Shown here in pieces: positions 45,046 through 54,204 of a DNA stretch of 64,000 bases (its first letter is position 1; each line of letters begins with the position of its first letter). This stretch comes from Propionibacteriaceae bacterium ZF39. GTDB lineage: Bacteria > Actinomycetota > Actinomycetes > Propionibacteriales > Propionibacteriaceae. A program made the translations under genes and the position numbers. The notes beneath the pieces were generated by a model. It worked only from the letters and a program-made list of their open reading frames with translations. It did no database searches and was not told the DNA's origin. Where the stretch lies: the NCBI GenBank assembly GCA_039565995.1, contig CP154795.1, positions 3,224,001 to 3,288,000 on the forward strand, given 5' to 3'.

Positions 45046-45978
45046 TCAGGCGCAGGACGTGATCAGTCGCGCACCGGCGACCGGGCCGGCGACCCTGCGT
45101 ACGGCTCGGGCAACGCCTTCCACGCCCAGCGTCGTGCTCAGCGCGACCGCAGCTTCCTCGTTGCGGCACAGGAACGCCACCGTCGGCCCCGACCCGGAGA
45201 CCATCGCTCCCAGAGCGCCGCAGTCGAGGCCCACGTCGATCGTTGTCTGCAGCGAAGGACGCAGATCGATAGCGGCTTCGGCGAGGTCGTTGCGCAGGTG
45301 CTTGCCGAGCTCGACCGAGTCGCCCTGGGCGAGGGCATTGAGCAGCTCGGTGGGCATCTCCAGCGAACCGCCCCTGGGCGACAGCTCATCGAACCGGCGA
45401 TAGACGGCCGGGGTCGACAACCCACCGTCGGCGAACGCCAGCACCCAGTGATGGGCGCCACGACTCAGCACGGGCACGAGCTTGTCGCCCCGGCCGGTGC
45501 CGATGGCGGTGCCGCCCAACAGTGCGAACGGCACGTCCGAGCCCAGTTCCGCGCCATATTCGCGCAGCTCCTCGGGGTCGACATCGAGATCCCACAGCAC
45601 CGAGCACGCCAGCAGGGCCGCGGCCGCATCAGCGGATCCACCAGCCATGCCGCCGGCGACGGGGATGGACTTCTTGATGCTCAGGCGCACCCCGAACTCG
45701 TCGCCATGCTGTTCGGCCAGCAACCGCGCGGCGCGCACCGCCAGATTGGAATCGTCGGCGGCCACCTCGTCAGTGCCCTCACCCGACATCGCGACGGTGA
45801 TCGTGCCGGGTTCGTCGACCTGGGCGATCAGCTCATCGTGCAGCGACACCGCCTGGAACACGGTCGTCAGAGGGTGATAGCCGTCCTCGCCGAGCGCACC
45901 GACACACAGGGCCAGATTGATCTTGGCCGGCACGCGCACGCGGATGGTGGGCGTCGGAATCTCGGACAGTGAGGACAC
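45046..45978 (-). CDS. ispE: 4-diphosphocytidyl-2-C-methyl-D-erythritol kinase
   Basis: 310 aa, GTG start. GHMP kinase of the MEP isoprenoid pathway. Visible: VRVPAKINLALCVGALGEDGYHPLTTVFQAV with the catalytic Lys, the ATP loop PVAGGMAGGSADAAAALLAC, and SGSGPTVAFLC. Often found after rsmA in actinobacteria; here that neighbour is absent. Confidence 0.95.
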   Translation of the reverse strand: MSSLSEIPTPTIRVRVPAKINLALCVGALGEDGYHPLTTVFQAVSLHDELIAQVDEPGTITVAMSGEGTDEVAADDSNLAVRAARLLAEQHGDEFGVRLSIKKSIPVAGGMAGGSADAAAALLACSVLWDLDVDPEELREYGAELGSDVPFALLGGTAIGTGRGDKLVPVLSRGAHHWVLAFADGGLSTPAVYRRFDELSPRGGSLEMPTELLNALAQGDSVELGKHLRNDLAEAAIDLRPSLQTTIDVGLDCGALGAMVSGSGPTVAFLCRNEEAAVALSTTLGVEGVARAVRRVAGPVAGARLITSCA

Positions 45979-46039
45979 GGCCCCACGCTAACGGTCGGCA
46001 CAACCCCGGCACGAGGGGGCCTTCATTATCGCCCCTGGG

Positions 46040-46678
46040 TCACCGCTCGAGATTGGTGCAGATGCACACCTTGTTGCCCTGCTTGTCCGCCAGGACCCAG
46101 AAGGAGGGCGCCCGGTCGTCGCTCACCAAAGTGCCGCCCGCCTCGATGGCAGCCTGCACGCGGGCCTCGGCCTGGTCATGCGCGACCCAGACGTCGGGAT
46201 GCCACCGCTGGGGCGGGGGCTCCGGCAATTCCTCGGACTGCTGGAACCACATATCCGGCGTTCCGGCAGCGGTGAGGACCTCGTCACCCTCCACCTTGCC
46301 GTCGAGGATGGCGGCCCAGAAGGGAGCGACGGCGGCACCGTCGTGCGTATCCAGCCCCATGTCGACCAGCACTCGGCCGGGGGTCGCCTCGTGACCGGCT
46401 GCGCGGGCGAGACCGCTGATGACGATGGCCAGGTCGATGTCACGGTGGGTCACGCCGTCGGCATCGTGACTCCACAGCGTCACGGCCACGGTGGGATAGG
46501 TCAGTGTGATGTCCGGGTGGTGGTTGGCGGCCTCGGCCGCCTCCGCGATGTGTTCGACGAACGTCAGCCCGGCGACGAACGATCCGGTGTCGAACGAGGA
46601 ATGCAACTTGTTCTGGACCATCCGCCAGTCCGGGAGATCGGCGGCGATCACATCGGAGATCCTGAGTCGATCAGTCAT
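46040..46678 (-). CDS. Fusion of pterin-4a-carbinolamine dehydratase and glyoxalase-like (VOC) domains
   Basis: 212 aa. Residues 1-93 are PCD/DCoH-like: FVAGLTFVEHIAEAAEAANHHPDITLTYPTVAVTLWSHDADGVTHRDIDLA has the EAAEAANHHPDI active motif with paired His. Residues ~100-210 are a VOC-like half (VLVDMGLDTHDGAAVAPFWAAILDG, FWVLADKQGNKVCICT). PCD recycles the pterin after aromatic hydroxylation; the joined VOC half's substrate is unknown. Start overlaps the GNAT stop. Confidence 0.85.
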   Translation of the reverse strand: MTDRLRISDVIAADLPDWRMVQNKLHSSFDTGSFVAGLTFVEHIAEAAEAANHHPDITLTYPTVAVTLWSHDADGVTHRDIDLAIVISGLARAAGHEATPGRVLVDMGLDTHDGAAVAPFWAAILDGKVEGDEVLTAAGTPDMWFQQSEELPEPPPQRWHPDVWVAHDQAEARVQAAIEAGGTLVSDDRAPSFWVLADKQGNKVCICTNLER

Positions 46679-47379
46679 GCATCCAGACTCGCAAACACCT
46701 CGGACATTTTCTGCACCTGTCGACCATCTGCTCCGAAATTCGACTCCGCGAGCCAGCGGCGATGCGCCTCACGGATGCGCGGCCACTCGTCGACCGTCAT
46801 CGCGAACCAGGTCGTGTCGCGGTTGCGGCCCTTGTAGACGACATGGCTCCGAAAGGTGCCTTCCTCGGTGAACCCGAGCCGCAACGCCGCCCGCCGCGAG
46901 GGCTCGTTGAGGCTGTCGCACTTCCACTCGAACCGGCGATAGCCCAGGTCCTCGAACACATGCGCGGCGAGCACGTGGAACGCCTCAGTCGTGACGCGCG
47001 TGCGCTGCAGTTCGGGTGCATAAAGAATGTTGCCGACCTCGATCACACCGTTGACCCGATCGATGCGCATCAGCGTGAGCATGCCGCGCGGCTCACCCGT
47101 GTCCCGGCGGATCAGTGCGAAGGGCACGTCGGCCCCCGCGAGGATCCGGTCGATCACGGCGTACGCCTCCTCCGGCGTCCGTGGTGGTTCGACCCTGAGA
47201 TAGGTCCACAGCTCCGGATGGGACGCGACCGACGGCAGAAAAGACTGCGCATGGTCACGACGGAGGGGTTCCAGCTGGGCAGACCGGCCGACGAGCGTCA
47301 CGCGCTCCGGGCCCTCCGGCGGCGTCCAGTCGGTCACGGGGTCGCCGATGGGTTGGGCGTACTCGTTCACTCGCGTCAC
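46675..47379 (-). CDS. GNAT acetyltransferase, RimJ/RimL type
   Basis: 234 aa, GTG start. The core has PEGPERVTLVGRSAQLEPLRRDHAQ, GMLTLMRIDRVNGVIEVGNILYAPELQRTRVTTEAFHVLAAHVFEDLGYRRFEWKCDSLNEPSRRAALRLGFTEEGTFR, and HVVYKGRNRDTTWFAM, the order of ribosomal-protein N-acetyltransferase-like proteins. Target unknown. Coupled to the PCD-VOC gene and divergent from the MoxR-like gene. Confidence 0.88.
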   Translation of the reverse strand: MTRVNEYAQPIGDPVTDWTPPEGPERVTLVGRSAQLEPLRRDHAQSFLPSVASHPELWTYLRVEPPRTPEEAYAVIDRILAGADVPFALIRRDTGEPRGMLTLMRIDRVNGVIEVGNILYAPELQRTRVTTEAFHVLAAHVFEDLGYRRFEWKCDSLNEPSRRAALRLGFTEEGTFRSHVVYKGRNRDTTWFAMTVDEWPRIREAHRRWLAESNFGADGRQVQKMSEVFASLDA

Positions 47380-47463
47380 ATCCTCAGCCTAGGAATCGCC
47401 GATCCGGGCCGCCAGTTGATTGCGGACGGTTGCGTGTCGGAGGTCACACATACAGTGGGGCAC

Positions 47464-48849
47464 GTGACTGAGCGACCAGGAATCGGCACTGTCGGCGAGC
47501 TGCGGGCCTCGGGCCATGTGGCCAAGGCCCTGCGAGAAGAGATCAGGGACAACCTGCTGGCCAAGCTGGCCGCGGGCGAGGATCCGTGGCCGGGACTGCA
47601 CGGGTTCGAATCGACCGTGATCCCCCAGCTCGAGCGCGCACTGCTGGCCGGCCATGATGTCGTGCTGCTCGGTGAGCGCGGCCAGGGCAAGACCCGTCTG
47701 CTGCGCACGCTCGTCGGACTGCTCGATGAGTGGACCCCGATCATCGACGGCAGCGAGTTGGGCGAACACCCCTATCACCCGATCACGCTGGCCTCCCAGC
47801 GCCGGGCCGGCGAGCTCGGCGACGACCTGCCGATCGCGTGGCGGCATCGCGATGAGCGCTATTCCGAGAAGCTGGCGACGCCCGACACCTCGGTGGGTGA
47901 CCTCATCGGCGATGTCGACCCGATCAAGGTGGCCGAGGGCCGCAGCCTGGGTGACCCGGAGACCATTCACTTCGGCCTCGTGCCCCGCAGCCATCGCGGC
48001 ATCGTCGCGATCAACGAACTCCCCGACCTCGCCGAGCGCATCCAGGTGGCGCTGCTCAACGTGATGGAGGAACGCGACATCCAGATCCGCGGCTATGTGC
48101 TGCGGCTCCCCCTCGATGTGTTGCTCGTGGCGAGCGCCAACCCGGAGGACTACACCAACCGCGGCCGCATCATCACGCCCCTGAAGGACCGCTTCGGAGC
48201 CGAGATCCGGACTCACTATCCGATCGAGGTCGCCGACGAAGTCGCGGTGATCCGCCAGGAGGCCCATCTCGTCGCCGAGGTGCCCGATGTCCTCATCGAG
48301 ATCCTGGCCCGGTTCACGCGTGAGCTGCGGGAGTCGTCCGCGATCGATCAGCGCTCGGGCGTCTCGGCCCGCTTTGCGATCGCGGGCGCGGAGACCGTGG
48401 CCGCGGCCGCGCTGCACCGCGCGACCATCCGCGGCGAGGACGAGGCGGTCGCCCGGCTGGTCGATCTCGAGGCCGCGGTCGACGTGCTGACCGGCAAGAT
48501 CGAGTTCGAGGTCGGCGAGGACGGCCGGGAGGCCGAGATCATGGGCCACCTGCTCCGCACTTCGACCGCCGCGGCCGTGCGCGAGCACCTGCGCGGGATC
48601 GACTTCGCCGCGCTCGTCCAGGCCATGGACGGCTCGACGCTGGTCACGACCGGCGAACGCGTCACCGCTGCCGAGTTGCTCGAGGCGCTCCCCGCCGGTC
48701 CGGCCAGCACCTACGACGAGGTCGCCGACCGACTCGCCGCATGTACGCCCGGCCAACGCGCCAGTGCGCTCGAACTCGCGCTGGAAGGGCTCTATCTGGC
48801 CCGCCGGATCAGCAAGGAGACCGGCGGAAGCGAAACGGTGTACGCCTGA
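47464..48849 (+). CDS. MoxR/Mg-chelatase-like AAA+ ATPase
   Basis: 461 aa from GTG 47464. Walker A GERGQGKTRLLRTL, Walker B region GIVAINELPDLAERIQVALLNVMEERD, sensor-1 LLVASANPEDY and arginine-finger region RIITPLKDRFGAEI. It lacks chelatase context. It overlaps the next vWA gene by three bases; such pairs are chaperone-like complexes that remodel or insert cofactors into partners. The client is not in view. Confidence 0.88.
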   Translation: MTERPGIGTVGELRASGHVAKALREEIRDNLLAKLAAGEDPWPGLHGFESTVIPQLERALLAGHDVVLLGERGQGKTRLLRTLVGLLDEWTPIIDGSELGEHPYHPITLASQRRAGELGDDLPIAWRHRDERYSEKLATPDTSVGDLIGDVDPIKVAEGRSLGDPETIHFGLVPRSHRGIVAINELPDLAERIQVALLNVMEERDIQIRGYVLRLPLDVLLVASANPEDYTNRGRIITPLKDRFGAEIRTHYPIEVADEVAVIRQEAHLVAEVPDVLIEILARFTRELRESSAIDQRSGVSARFAIAGAETVAAAALHRATIRGEDEAVARLVDLEAAVDVLTGKIEFEVGEDGREAEIMGHLLRTSTAAAVREHLRGIDFAALVQAMDGSTLVTTGERVTAAELLEALPAGPASTYDEVADRLAACTPGQRASALELALEGLYLARRISKETGGSETVYA

Positions 48850-50816
48850 TGGCCCGCCCGCCGCGCCACACCTCACGCTACGGCCGCTATGTAGGCGGGC
48901 CGGATCCGCTCGCGCCCCCGGTCGACCTCGCCGAGGCGCTCGACCACATCGGCCGTGAGGTCATGGACGGAACGTCGCCCGAGCGCGCCATGCGAGAGTT
49001 CCTGCGCCGGGGCGACAAGGGCCGCACCGGCCTCGACGATCTCGCGCGCCAGGTCGCCCGCAAGCGCCAGCAGTTGCTCCAGAAGCACCGTCTCGACGGC
49101 ACGCTCGAGGAGGTGAAGGAGCTTCTCGACCAGGCCGTCCTGGCCGAGCGCAAGCAGCTCGCGCGCGACCTCGACGACGATGCCCGGTTCGCCGAGATGC
49201 AGATGGAGAACCTGCCACCCTCGACGGCAGCTGCGGTCAACGAGCTGCGGGACTACAAGTGGCGGTCGCACGAGGCCAAGGAGGCGTACCAGAAGATTGC
49301 CGACCTCTTGGGCCGCGAGCAGCTCGACCAGCGGTTCGCCGGGATGAAGCAGGCGCTGGAGAACGCAACCGACGAGGATCGCGCCGCAGTCAACGAGATG
49401 CTGCAGGACCTCAACCAGCTCCTCGAGTCACACGCGCGCGGCGAGGACACCGAGCAGCAGTTCCGTGAGTTCATGGCCAAGCACGGTGACTTCTTCCCCG
49501 AGAATCCCCAGAACATCGACGAACTGCTCGACGCCCTCGCCCAGCGGGCGGCGGCGGCTCAACGCATGCGCAATTCCCTCTCGCCCGAACAGCGCGCCGA
49601 GCTGGATCAGTTGGCGTCGCAGGCGTTCGGTTCGCCGGATCTCATGGACCAGTTGCAGCGGCTCGATGCCAACCTGCGCGGCCTGCGGCCGGGTGAGGAC
49701 TGGGACGGGTCGGAGGAGTTCTCCGGCCAGGAGGGCATGGGGCTCGGCGAGGCGGCCGGGATGATGCAGGAGCTCGCGGAGCTGGATGATTTGGGAGCGC
49801 AGCTGTCGCAGCAGTACGCCGGAGCGGCGCTCGATGATGTCGACCTCGAGATGCTGGGTCGACACCTGGGCGCGGAGGCGGCCGTCGACGCGCGGACGCT
49901 GACCGAGCTCGAGAAGGCGCTGCGCGACTCGGGCTATCTGCAGCGAGGATCCGACAACAAGCTACGCCTGTCACCGAAGGCGATGCGCCAGCTCGGCAAG
50001 GCCCTGCTCAAGGATGTGGCCGAGCGGCTGTCCGGTCGTGGCGGCAACCGCGACACCCGCAAGGCAGGCGCCGCCGGCGAGCGGACCGGCGCGTCGCGGC
50101 CCTGGGAGTTCGGGGACACCGAGCCGTGGGATGTCACGCGTACCGTCGCCAATGCCGTCCAGCGCGCCGTCGCCGAGGGCAGGGATGCCACACGCGGCGT
50201 ACGCCTCGGCATCGGCGACATCGAGGTGACCGAAACCGAGGCGCGTACGCAGGCTGCGGTCGCGCTGCTGGTCGACACGTCGTTCTCGATGGCGATCGAG
50301 GGGCGCTGGGTGCCGATGAAGCGCACCGCGCTGGCGCTGCACCACCTGATCTCGACCCGGTTCCGAGGCGACGCGATGACGGTCGTCGGGTTCGGCCGCA
50401 CGGCCGGGACGCTCGACATCACCGAGCTGACCGCCTTGCAGACCAACTATGGGATCCAGGGCACGAACCTGCATCACGGACTGCTGCTGGCCAACCGGTT
50501 CTTCCGCAAGCACCCCTCGGCCCAGCCCGTGTTGCTCGTCGTCACCGACGGTGAGCCGACCGCACACCTGGAGCCCGACGGGGAGGCGTACTTCGACTAT
50601 CCCCCGTCGCAATACACGTTGGCCGTGACCGTCGAGGAGCTCGAAACCGCCCGGCGGCTGGGAGCCCAGACGACGTTCTTCCGGCTGGGTGATGATCCCG
50701 GGCTCGAGCGCTTCCTGGATGCACTCGCCAGGCGGGTCGACGGGAGGGTCTTCGCGCCCGACCTGGACGACCTCGGCGCCGCCGTCGTGGGGTCCTATCT
50801 CCACGATCGGTTCTGA
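48849..50816 (+). CDS. vWA-domain partner of the MoxR-like ATPase
   Basis: 655 aa from ATG 48849. Residues 1-430 are helical with long coiled-coil stretches (KRQQLLQKHRLDGTLEEVKELLDQAVLAERKQLARDL). The C-terminal vWA domain has MIDAS DTSFSM in VALLVDTSFSMAIEGRW, a Thr in GTNLHHG and VTDGEP. It has no signal peptide, so it works inside the cell with the ATPase encoded just before it. Confidence 0.9.
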   Translation: MARPPRHTSRYGRYVGGPDPLAPPVDLAEALDHIGREVMDGTSPERAMREFLRRGDKGRTGLDDLARQVARKRQQLLQKHRLDGTLEEVKELLDQAVLAERKQLARDLDDDARFAEMQMENLPPSTAAAVNELRDYKWRSHEAKEAYQKIADLLGREQLDQRFAGMKQALENATDEDRAAVNEMLQDLNQLLESHARGEDTEQQFREFMAKHGDFFPENPQNIDELLDALAQRAAAAQRMRNSLSPEQRAELDQLASQAFGSPDLMDQLQRLDANLRGLRPGEDWDGSEEFSGQEGMGLGEAAGMMQELAELDDLGAQLSQQYAGAALDDVDLEMLGRHLGAEAAVDARTLTELEKALRDSGYLQRGSDNKLRLSPKAMRQLGKALLKDVAERLSGRGGNRDTRKAGAAGERTGASRPWEFGDTEPWDVTRTVANAVQRAVAEGRDATRGVRLGIGDIEVTETEARTQAAVALLVDTSFSMAIEGRWVPMKRTALALHHLISTRFRGDAMTVVGFGRTAGTLDITELTALQTNYGIQGTNLHHGLLLANRFFRKHPSAQPVLLVVTDGEPTAHLEPDGEAYFDYPPSQYTLAVTVEELETARRLGAQTTFFRLGDDPGLERFLDALARRVDGRVFAPDLDDLGAAVVGSYLHDRF

Positions 50817-50825
50817 TCGACCACC

Positions 50826-51095
50826 TCAGGCGACCCTCGCGCCGTAGCGCTGCCGTGCAGCCTCACCGGACGTGCCGACGAAGGAACCGATCAACGCCCA
50901 GGACATGCCTGATTCCCGCGCGGTCCGGACTGCCTCCAGCAAATGGCGCTCGGCCTGTGATTGTTCGGCGACTGCCGACCGCAACTGCTGAACCGCTTCT
51001 GCATCAAGCTCGTCTGCCGGATTCGGCTCGTAATCCTCGAAACGCATCGCCAGCTCTTCGGCGTGCGCCAGGATTTCCTCAACACTTCGTGGCAT
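50826..51095 (-). CDS. Small helical protein with HTH-like end
   Basis: 89 aa, ATG behind GAGGTGAGA. Two helices (VEEILAHAEELAMRFEDYE; DAEAVQQLRSAVAEQSQAERHLLEAVRTARESG) then SWALIGSFVGTSGEAARQRYG, which resembles a helix-turn-helix with an invasion of a hydrophobic face. It could be a small DNA-binding or antitoxin-like protein; no toxin partner is beside it. It converges with the vWA gene nine bases away. Confidence 0.65.
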   Translation of the reverse strand: MPRSVEEILAHAEELAMRFEDYEPNPADELDAEAVQQLRSAVAEQSQAERHLLEAVRTARESGMSWALIGSFVGTSGEAARQRYGARVA

Positions 51096-51276
51096 CTGAT
51101 CTCACCTCAATAACTTCCCCGAGGGCTCCACGCATCCAAGTTAACTTGCCAAACGCCTAAGATCAATAGCCTTCCATGACGCTTCCAATGTCACCAACGA
51201 CGAGTGTCCGTCGGTGAGCAACCCAGTCGCCTGTCATAGGGATTGGCCAGCCGGCAACAACCAGAGTGTGAGCGAC

Positions 51277-51819
51277 ATGAACCCAGAGGCAGAAGCCGAA
51301 GCAGGTTTCCGCAGCCTCTATGAGCAATGGGCGGGACGCGTCTATGCGTACGCCCGAAGACACTCCGACCCGGACACGGCAGAACAGATCGTGTCGGACA
51401 CGTTCCTGGCCGCCTGGCGCCGGTGGGATGACCTCCCTGATCCGCCCTTGCCGTGGCTCCTGCGTACCGCACGGAACTGTCTCGGCACGCTCTGGCGCGG
51501 CCAGCGACGGCAGCGGGCACTCGTCGATGCCGTTGGCCTTCATGCCCGGATCGACACCGCCGGCCCCGAGCACGAAGTCCTCGCCCGCGAGGAGATGCTC
51601 ACGGCGCTGCGGGGGCTCTCCCCCGATGACCGCGAAGCCCTGTTGCTGATCGCCTGGGACGGCCTGACCCACGAGCAGGCCGCCGATGTTTTGGGAATCG
51701 CCGCCAACACCTTCGCTGCGCGCGTCTCCCGCGCCCGCAAACGGCTGTCGATTGCACTTGCCGACGCCGACCCCACCCACTCCACCATCGCGCCGACCGC
51801 CCTGAGGAGCCTCCGATGA
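51277..51819 (+). CDS. ECF-type RNA polymerase sigma factor (first module)
   Basis: 180 aa from ATG 51277; GTG 51268 is also possible. Region 2 (RSLYEQWAGRVYAYARRHSDPDTAEQIVSDTFLAAWRRWDDLP) and region 4 (ALRGLSPDDREALLLIAWDGLTHEQAADVLGIAANTFAARVSRARKRL) are clear. The stop overlaps the start of a CU044_5270-type gene, which likely acts as its membrane partner. Confidence 0.9.
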   Translation: MNPEAEAEAGFRSLYEQWAGRVYAYARRHSDPDTAEQIVSDTFLAAWRRWDDLPDPPLPWLLRTARNCLGTLWRGQRRQRALVDAVGLHARIDTAGPEHEVLAREEMLTALRGLSPDDREALLLIAWDGLTHEQAADVLGIAANTFAARVSRARKRLSIALADADPTHSTIAPTALRSLR

Positions 51820-52820
51820 ACGACCTTGATGTCCTGCGTTCCCTGCGCCCCACCGACGAAACCCTCGCAAACGAGTTCTCCCACGAGCGACGCGAGGAGG
51901 TCCTGACCGAAATCCTCGACGCCCGCCTCGCCGGTACGCCCACCGCATCCGGCGCCGAACGCTTGGACAGTGCTGCACCCCACGCAGCACAGTCCAAGCG
52001 TCCCCACTCCATCCCCCGGAGTGCACTCCGCCGGCGGAGCCTGGTCGCAGCCGGCGTACTCGTCCTCGCCGGGGCCGGAGTCGCGATCCAACTCGCGCCG
52101 ATCGGCGAGCAGGCCCCCGGTCCCGTGTCGACGATGCTCGCGCCACCCGCGGCCGCCGCGACCCTGCCCGAGCTGGCCCTGCGCGCAGAGAACCCGACCC
52201 CGCTGGCCGAGGGCGCATTCCGCCACGTCCGGATCACCAGCAGTGACCAGACCATCGACACCTATGTCGCGGCCGATGGCTGGACCTGGCGCCACGACAC
52301 GATGCCGGGCGGCGGCCAGTTCTATGCGGTCATCGCCCCGCAGACACTCGACCTGCCCCGCGACCCGGTCGCCCTGCGCGCTGCCTTGGAACAGCGAGCG
52401 ACCGGAACCGAGTCGCCCGAACAGGCCCTGTTCAAGGAGATCGGCGAGGTCGCGATGAACGAGTCCGCGTCGTCGGCGGTCCGCGCCGCCGCGATCCGCG
52501 TACTCGATCAGATGGCGAACGAGCCCGCCGTCACGCGACCCCGGCCGAAGGACCCGGGCGAGACCACTCCGCGCGTGCTGGTCGAGCAAGAGGACCGGAC
52601 CGGCCAGCCGGTGATCGTGGCGCGGTTCGTCGACGATTCCCGTCCGGACGTGAAGCTGACGCTGACCTTCGATGCGCGGACTGCGGGTCTCCTCGGCCAG
52701 GAGGTCGGTGACTATCGGCTGGACTTCACGCGCGACACCGCAGGGCAGTTGCCCACTGACATCGTCGAAGCGGTCGGCACCGAGCGGGTGGAGAAGTCGA
52801 AGACGCTGAACCCTCGCTGA
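51816..52820 (+). CDS. CU044_5270-family membrane protein (sigma-linked, first module)
   Basis: 334 aa, ATGA overlap with the sigma gene. Cytoplasmic head (MNDLDVLRSLRPTDETLANEFSHERREEVLTEIL), one membrane helix (SLVAAGVLVLAGAGVAIQL), and an extracytoplasmic domain with TYVAADGWTWRHD and ALFKEIGEVAMNESASSAVRAAAIRVLDQMANEP. The CU044_5270 family is typical next to ECF genes and likely regulates the sigma factor, though without a ZAS anti-sigma motif. Confidence 0.82.
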   Translation: MNDLDVLRSLRPTDETLANEFSHERREEVLTEILDARLAGTPTASGAERLDSAAPHAAQSKRPHSIPRSALRRRSLVAAGVLVLAGAGVAIQLAPIGEQAPGPVSTMLAPPAAAATLPELALRAENPTPLAEGAFRHVRITSSDQTIDTYVAADGWTWRHDTMPGGGQFYAVIAPQTLDLPRDPVALRAALEQRATGTESPEQALFKEIGEVAMNESASSAVRAAAIRVLDQMANEPAVTRPRPKDPGETTPRVLVEQEDRTGQPVIVARFVDDSRPDVKLTLTFDARTAGLLGQEVGDYRLDFTRDTAGQLPTDIVEAVGTERVEKSKTLNPR

Positions 52821-52833
52821 ATAGCATGACCGC

Positions 52834-54204
52834 GTGAAACTGGTCGGCGAGCTGTGGGCACTGGGGCGGGAGACGGTACGCCTGTGGTGGCGCCGGCTCC
52901 CGGTCCTGGGCAGTTGGTTCCTGATCGGCTGGATCGGCCTGACGACCGGCACCCACCTATCCGTCTGGCTGGGCGGCAACCACCGGACCCTGGCCACGCT
53001 GGCGTTCGTCGGCGGCGTCATGATCCAGGTGGTTGCCACGATCGCCATGGTCCACGCGCTCTGGCGCGACCTTCGCAGTCCGCGCAATTTCGCCAGGCTC
53101 AACCACCGAGCCGACGAGCTCCACGCCATCCCCGACTCAGTGTTCCGACGAGCGTCGCTGTCGAAGACCCTGCTGTTGTCGATCGGTCCGTTCCTGGCGG
53201 TGTACGCGGTGTGGAGCCTGATCGACGGCTGGGTGGCGGACCTCACGATCTGGAATCAGGCCGTCAACCCGTCCGGGATCGGCGAGCAATCCTGGTCGGT
53301 GACCACCGACCCGTCCGAGTTCGGGCTCTATCTGGTCATCGGAGTCGTCGCCTGGATCGCGCTGCGCGCCTTGGGCCTGGTGCGGGACCGGCACCGATCC
53401 TCCTGGTGGCGGGCCTCGGCGGTGTTCCTCGAAGGGCTGTGGGCGTTCTGCCTGTTCTTCATCACGATCGGGCTGCTCACCCTGTTGTGGCACTGGTTCT
53501 ATCGCACCCGGGTGTTCACGGGACTGGCGGCCGCCTGGGCGTGGTTCATCGACACGCTCCCGGCGATCCGGTTGCCGTTCGATGTGGCCCTGCCCGATGC
53601 CGTACGCCTGCTGTCCGGTTGGCTGGCGCAGGACTTGCTCCCCGCCGTCTGGCAAGGCGTCGGCCTCCCCCTGGCCTGGCTCGCACTCGTGGCAACGGTC
53701 TATGGCTGGCGCGGTTTCTCGATGGCCGACGCCCTGAGCCGATCCCGCGCCGCACGACTCAGCGGACGGCTCGAGGCCACGTCCTGGGGTCGAGCTCTGC
53801 GGACAGTCACCTCACTCGCCACGATGGACGTCCGCGACAAATACCTTCCGGTGATCCAGGCGCTCCGGCTGACCCTGCGCTCCGGTCCGGTGCTGCTGGG
53901 TGCCTACCTGATTCTGTATGCCCTGATTCAGTTCATCGCCCGCTGGCTCGACGTGGCGGTCGTGCTGGCAGCAGGGCCCATGGACAACGTGACGCGCCTC
54001 CTCGTCCAGTCCCTGCTGACGCTCCCCGGCTCACTGCTCGCGCAGACCCTCGTCGTCGCACTGTGGGCCGCAACCGTCGATCGGGGCCTGCGCGCAGCGC
54101 TCGGCGGCGTACGCGAACGCGAACGCGAACCCGAACTAGCGAGCGGGAACGAAGTGCCAGTTCTCCCACAGAGTGGCGGCGACGGAGTGGAGGTCCGAGG
54201 GTGA
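52834..54204 (+). CDS. Large multi-pass membrane protein, unknown function
   Basis: 456 aa, GTG start 13 nt after the previous stop. About eight hydrophobic helices, e.g. FLIGWIGLTTGTHLSVWLGG, SIGPFLAVYAVWSLIDGW, AFCLFFITIGLLTLLWHWF, GAYLILYALIQFIARWL. No transport or enzyme motif seen. Its 3' end overlaps the convergent gene at 54136 by 69 nt; the tail after the RERERE stretch may therefore be poorly constrained. Confidence 0.7.
   Translation: MKLVGELWALGRETVRLWWRRLPVLGSWFLIGWIGLTTGTHLSVWLGGNHRTLATLAFVGGVMIQVVATIAMVHALWRDLRSPRNFARLNHRADELHAIPDSVFRRASLSKTLLLSIGPFLAVYAVWSLIDGWVADLTIWNQAVNPSGIGEQSWSVTTDPSEFGLYLVIGVVAWIALRALGLVRDRHRSSWWRASAVFLEGLWAFCLFFITIGLLTLLWHWFYRTRVFTGLAAAWAWFIDTLPAIRLPFDVALPDAVRLLSGWLAQDLLPAVWQGVGLPLAWLALVATVYGWRGFSMADALSRSRAARLSGRLEATSWGRALRTVTSLATMDVRDKYLPVIQALRLTLRSGPVLLGAYLILYALIQFIARWLDVAVVLAAGPMDNVTRLLVQSLLTLPGSLLAQTLVVALWAATVDRGLRAALGGVREREREPELASGNEVPVLPQSGGDGVEVRG

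Noticed and set aside
47464-48849. Magnesium chelatase subunit I
   Set aside because: The AAA+ core is similar, but no chelatase H or D genes or bacteriochlorophyll/cobalamin context occur; MoxR-like is safer.
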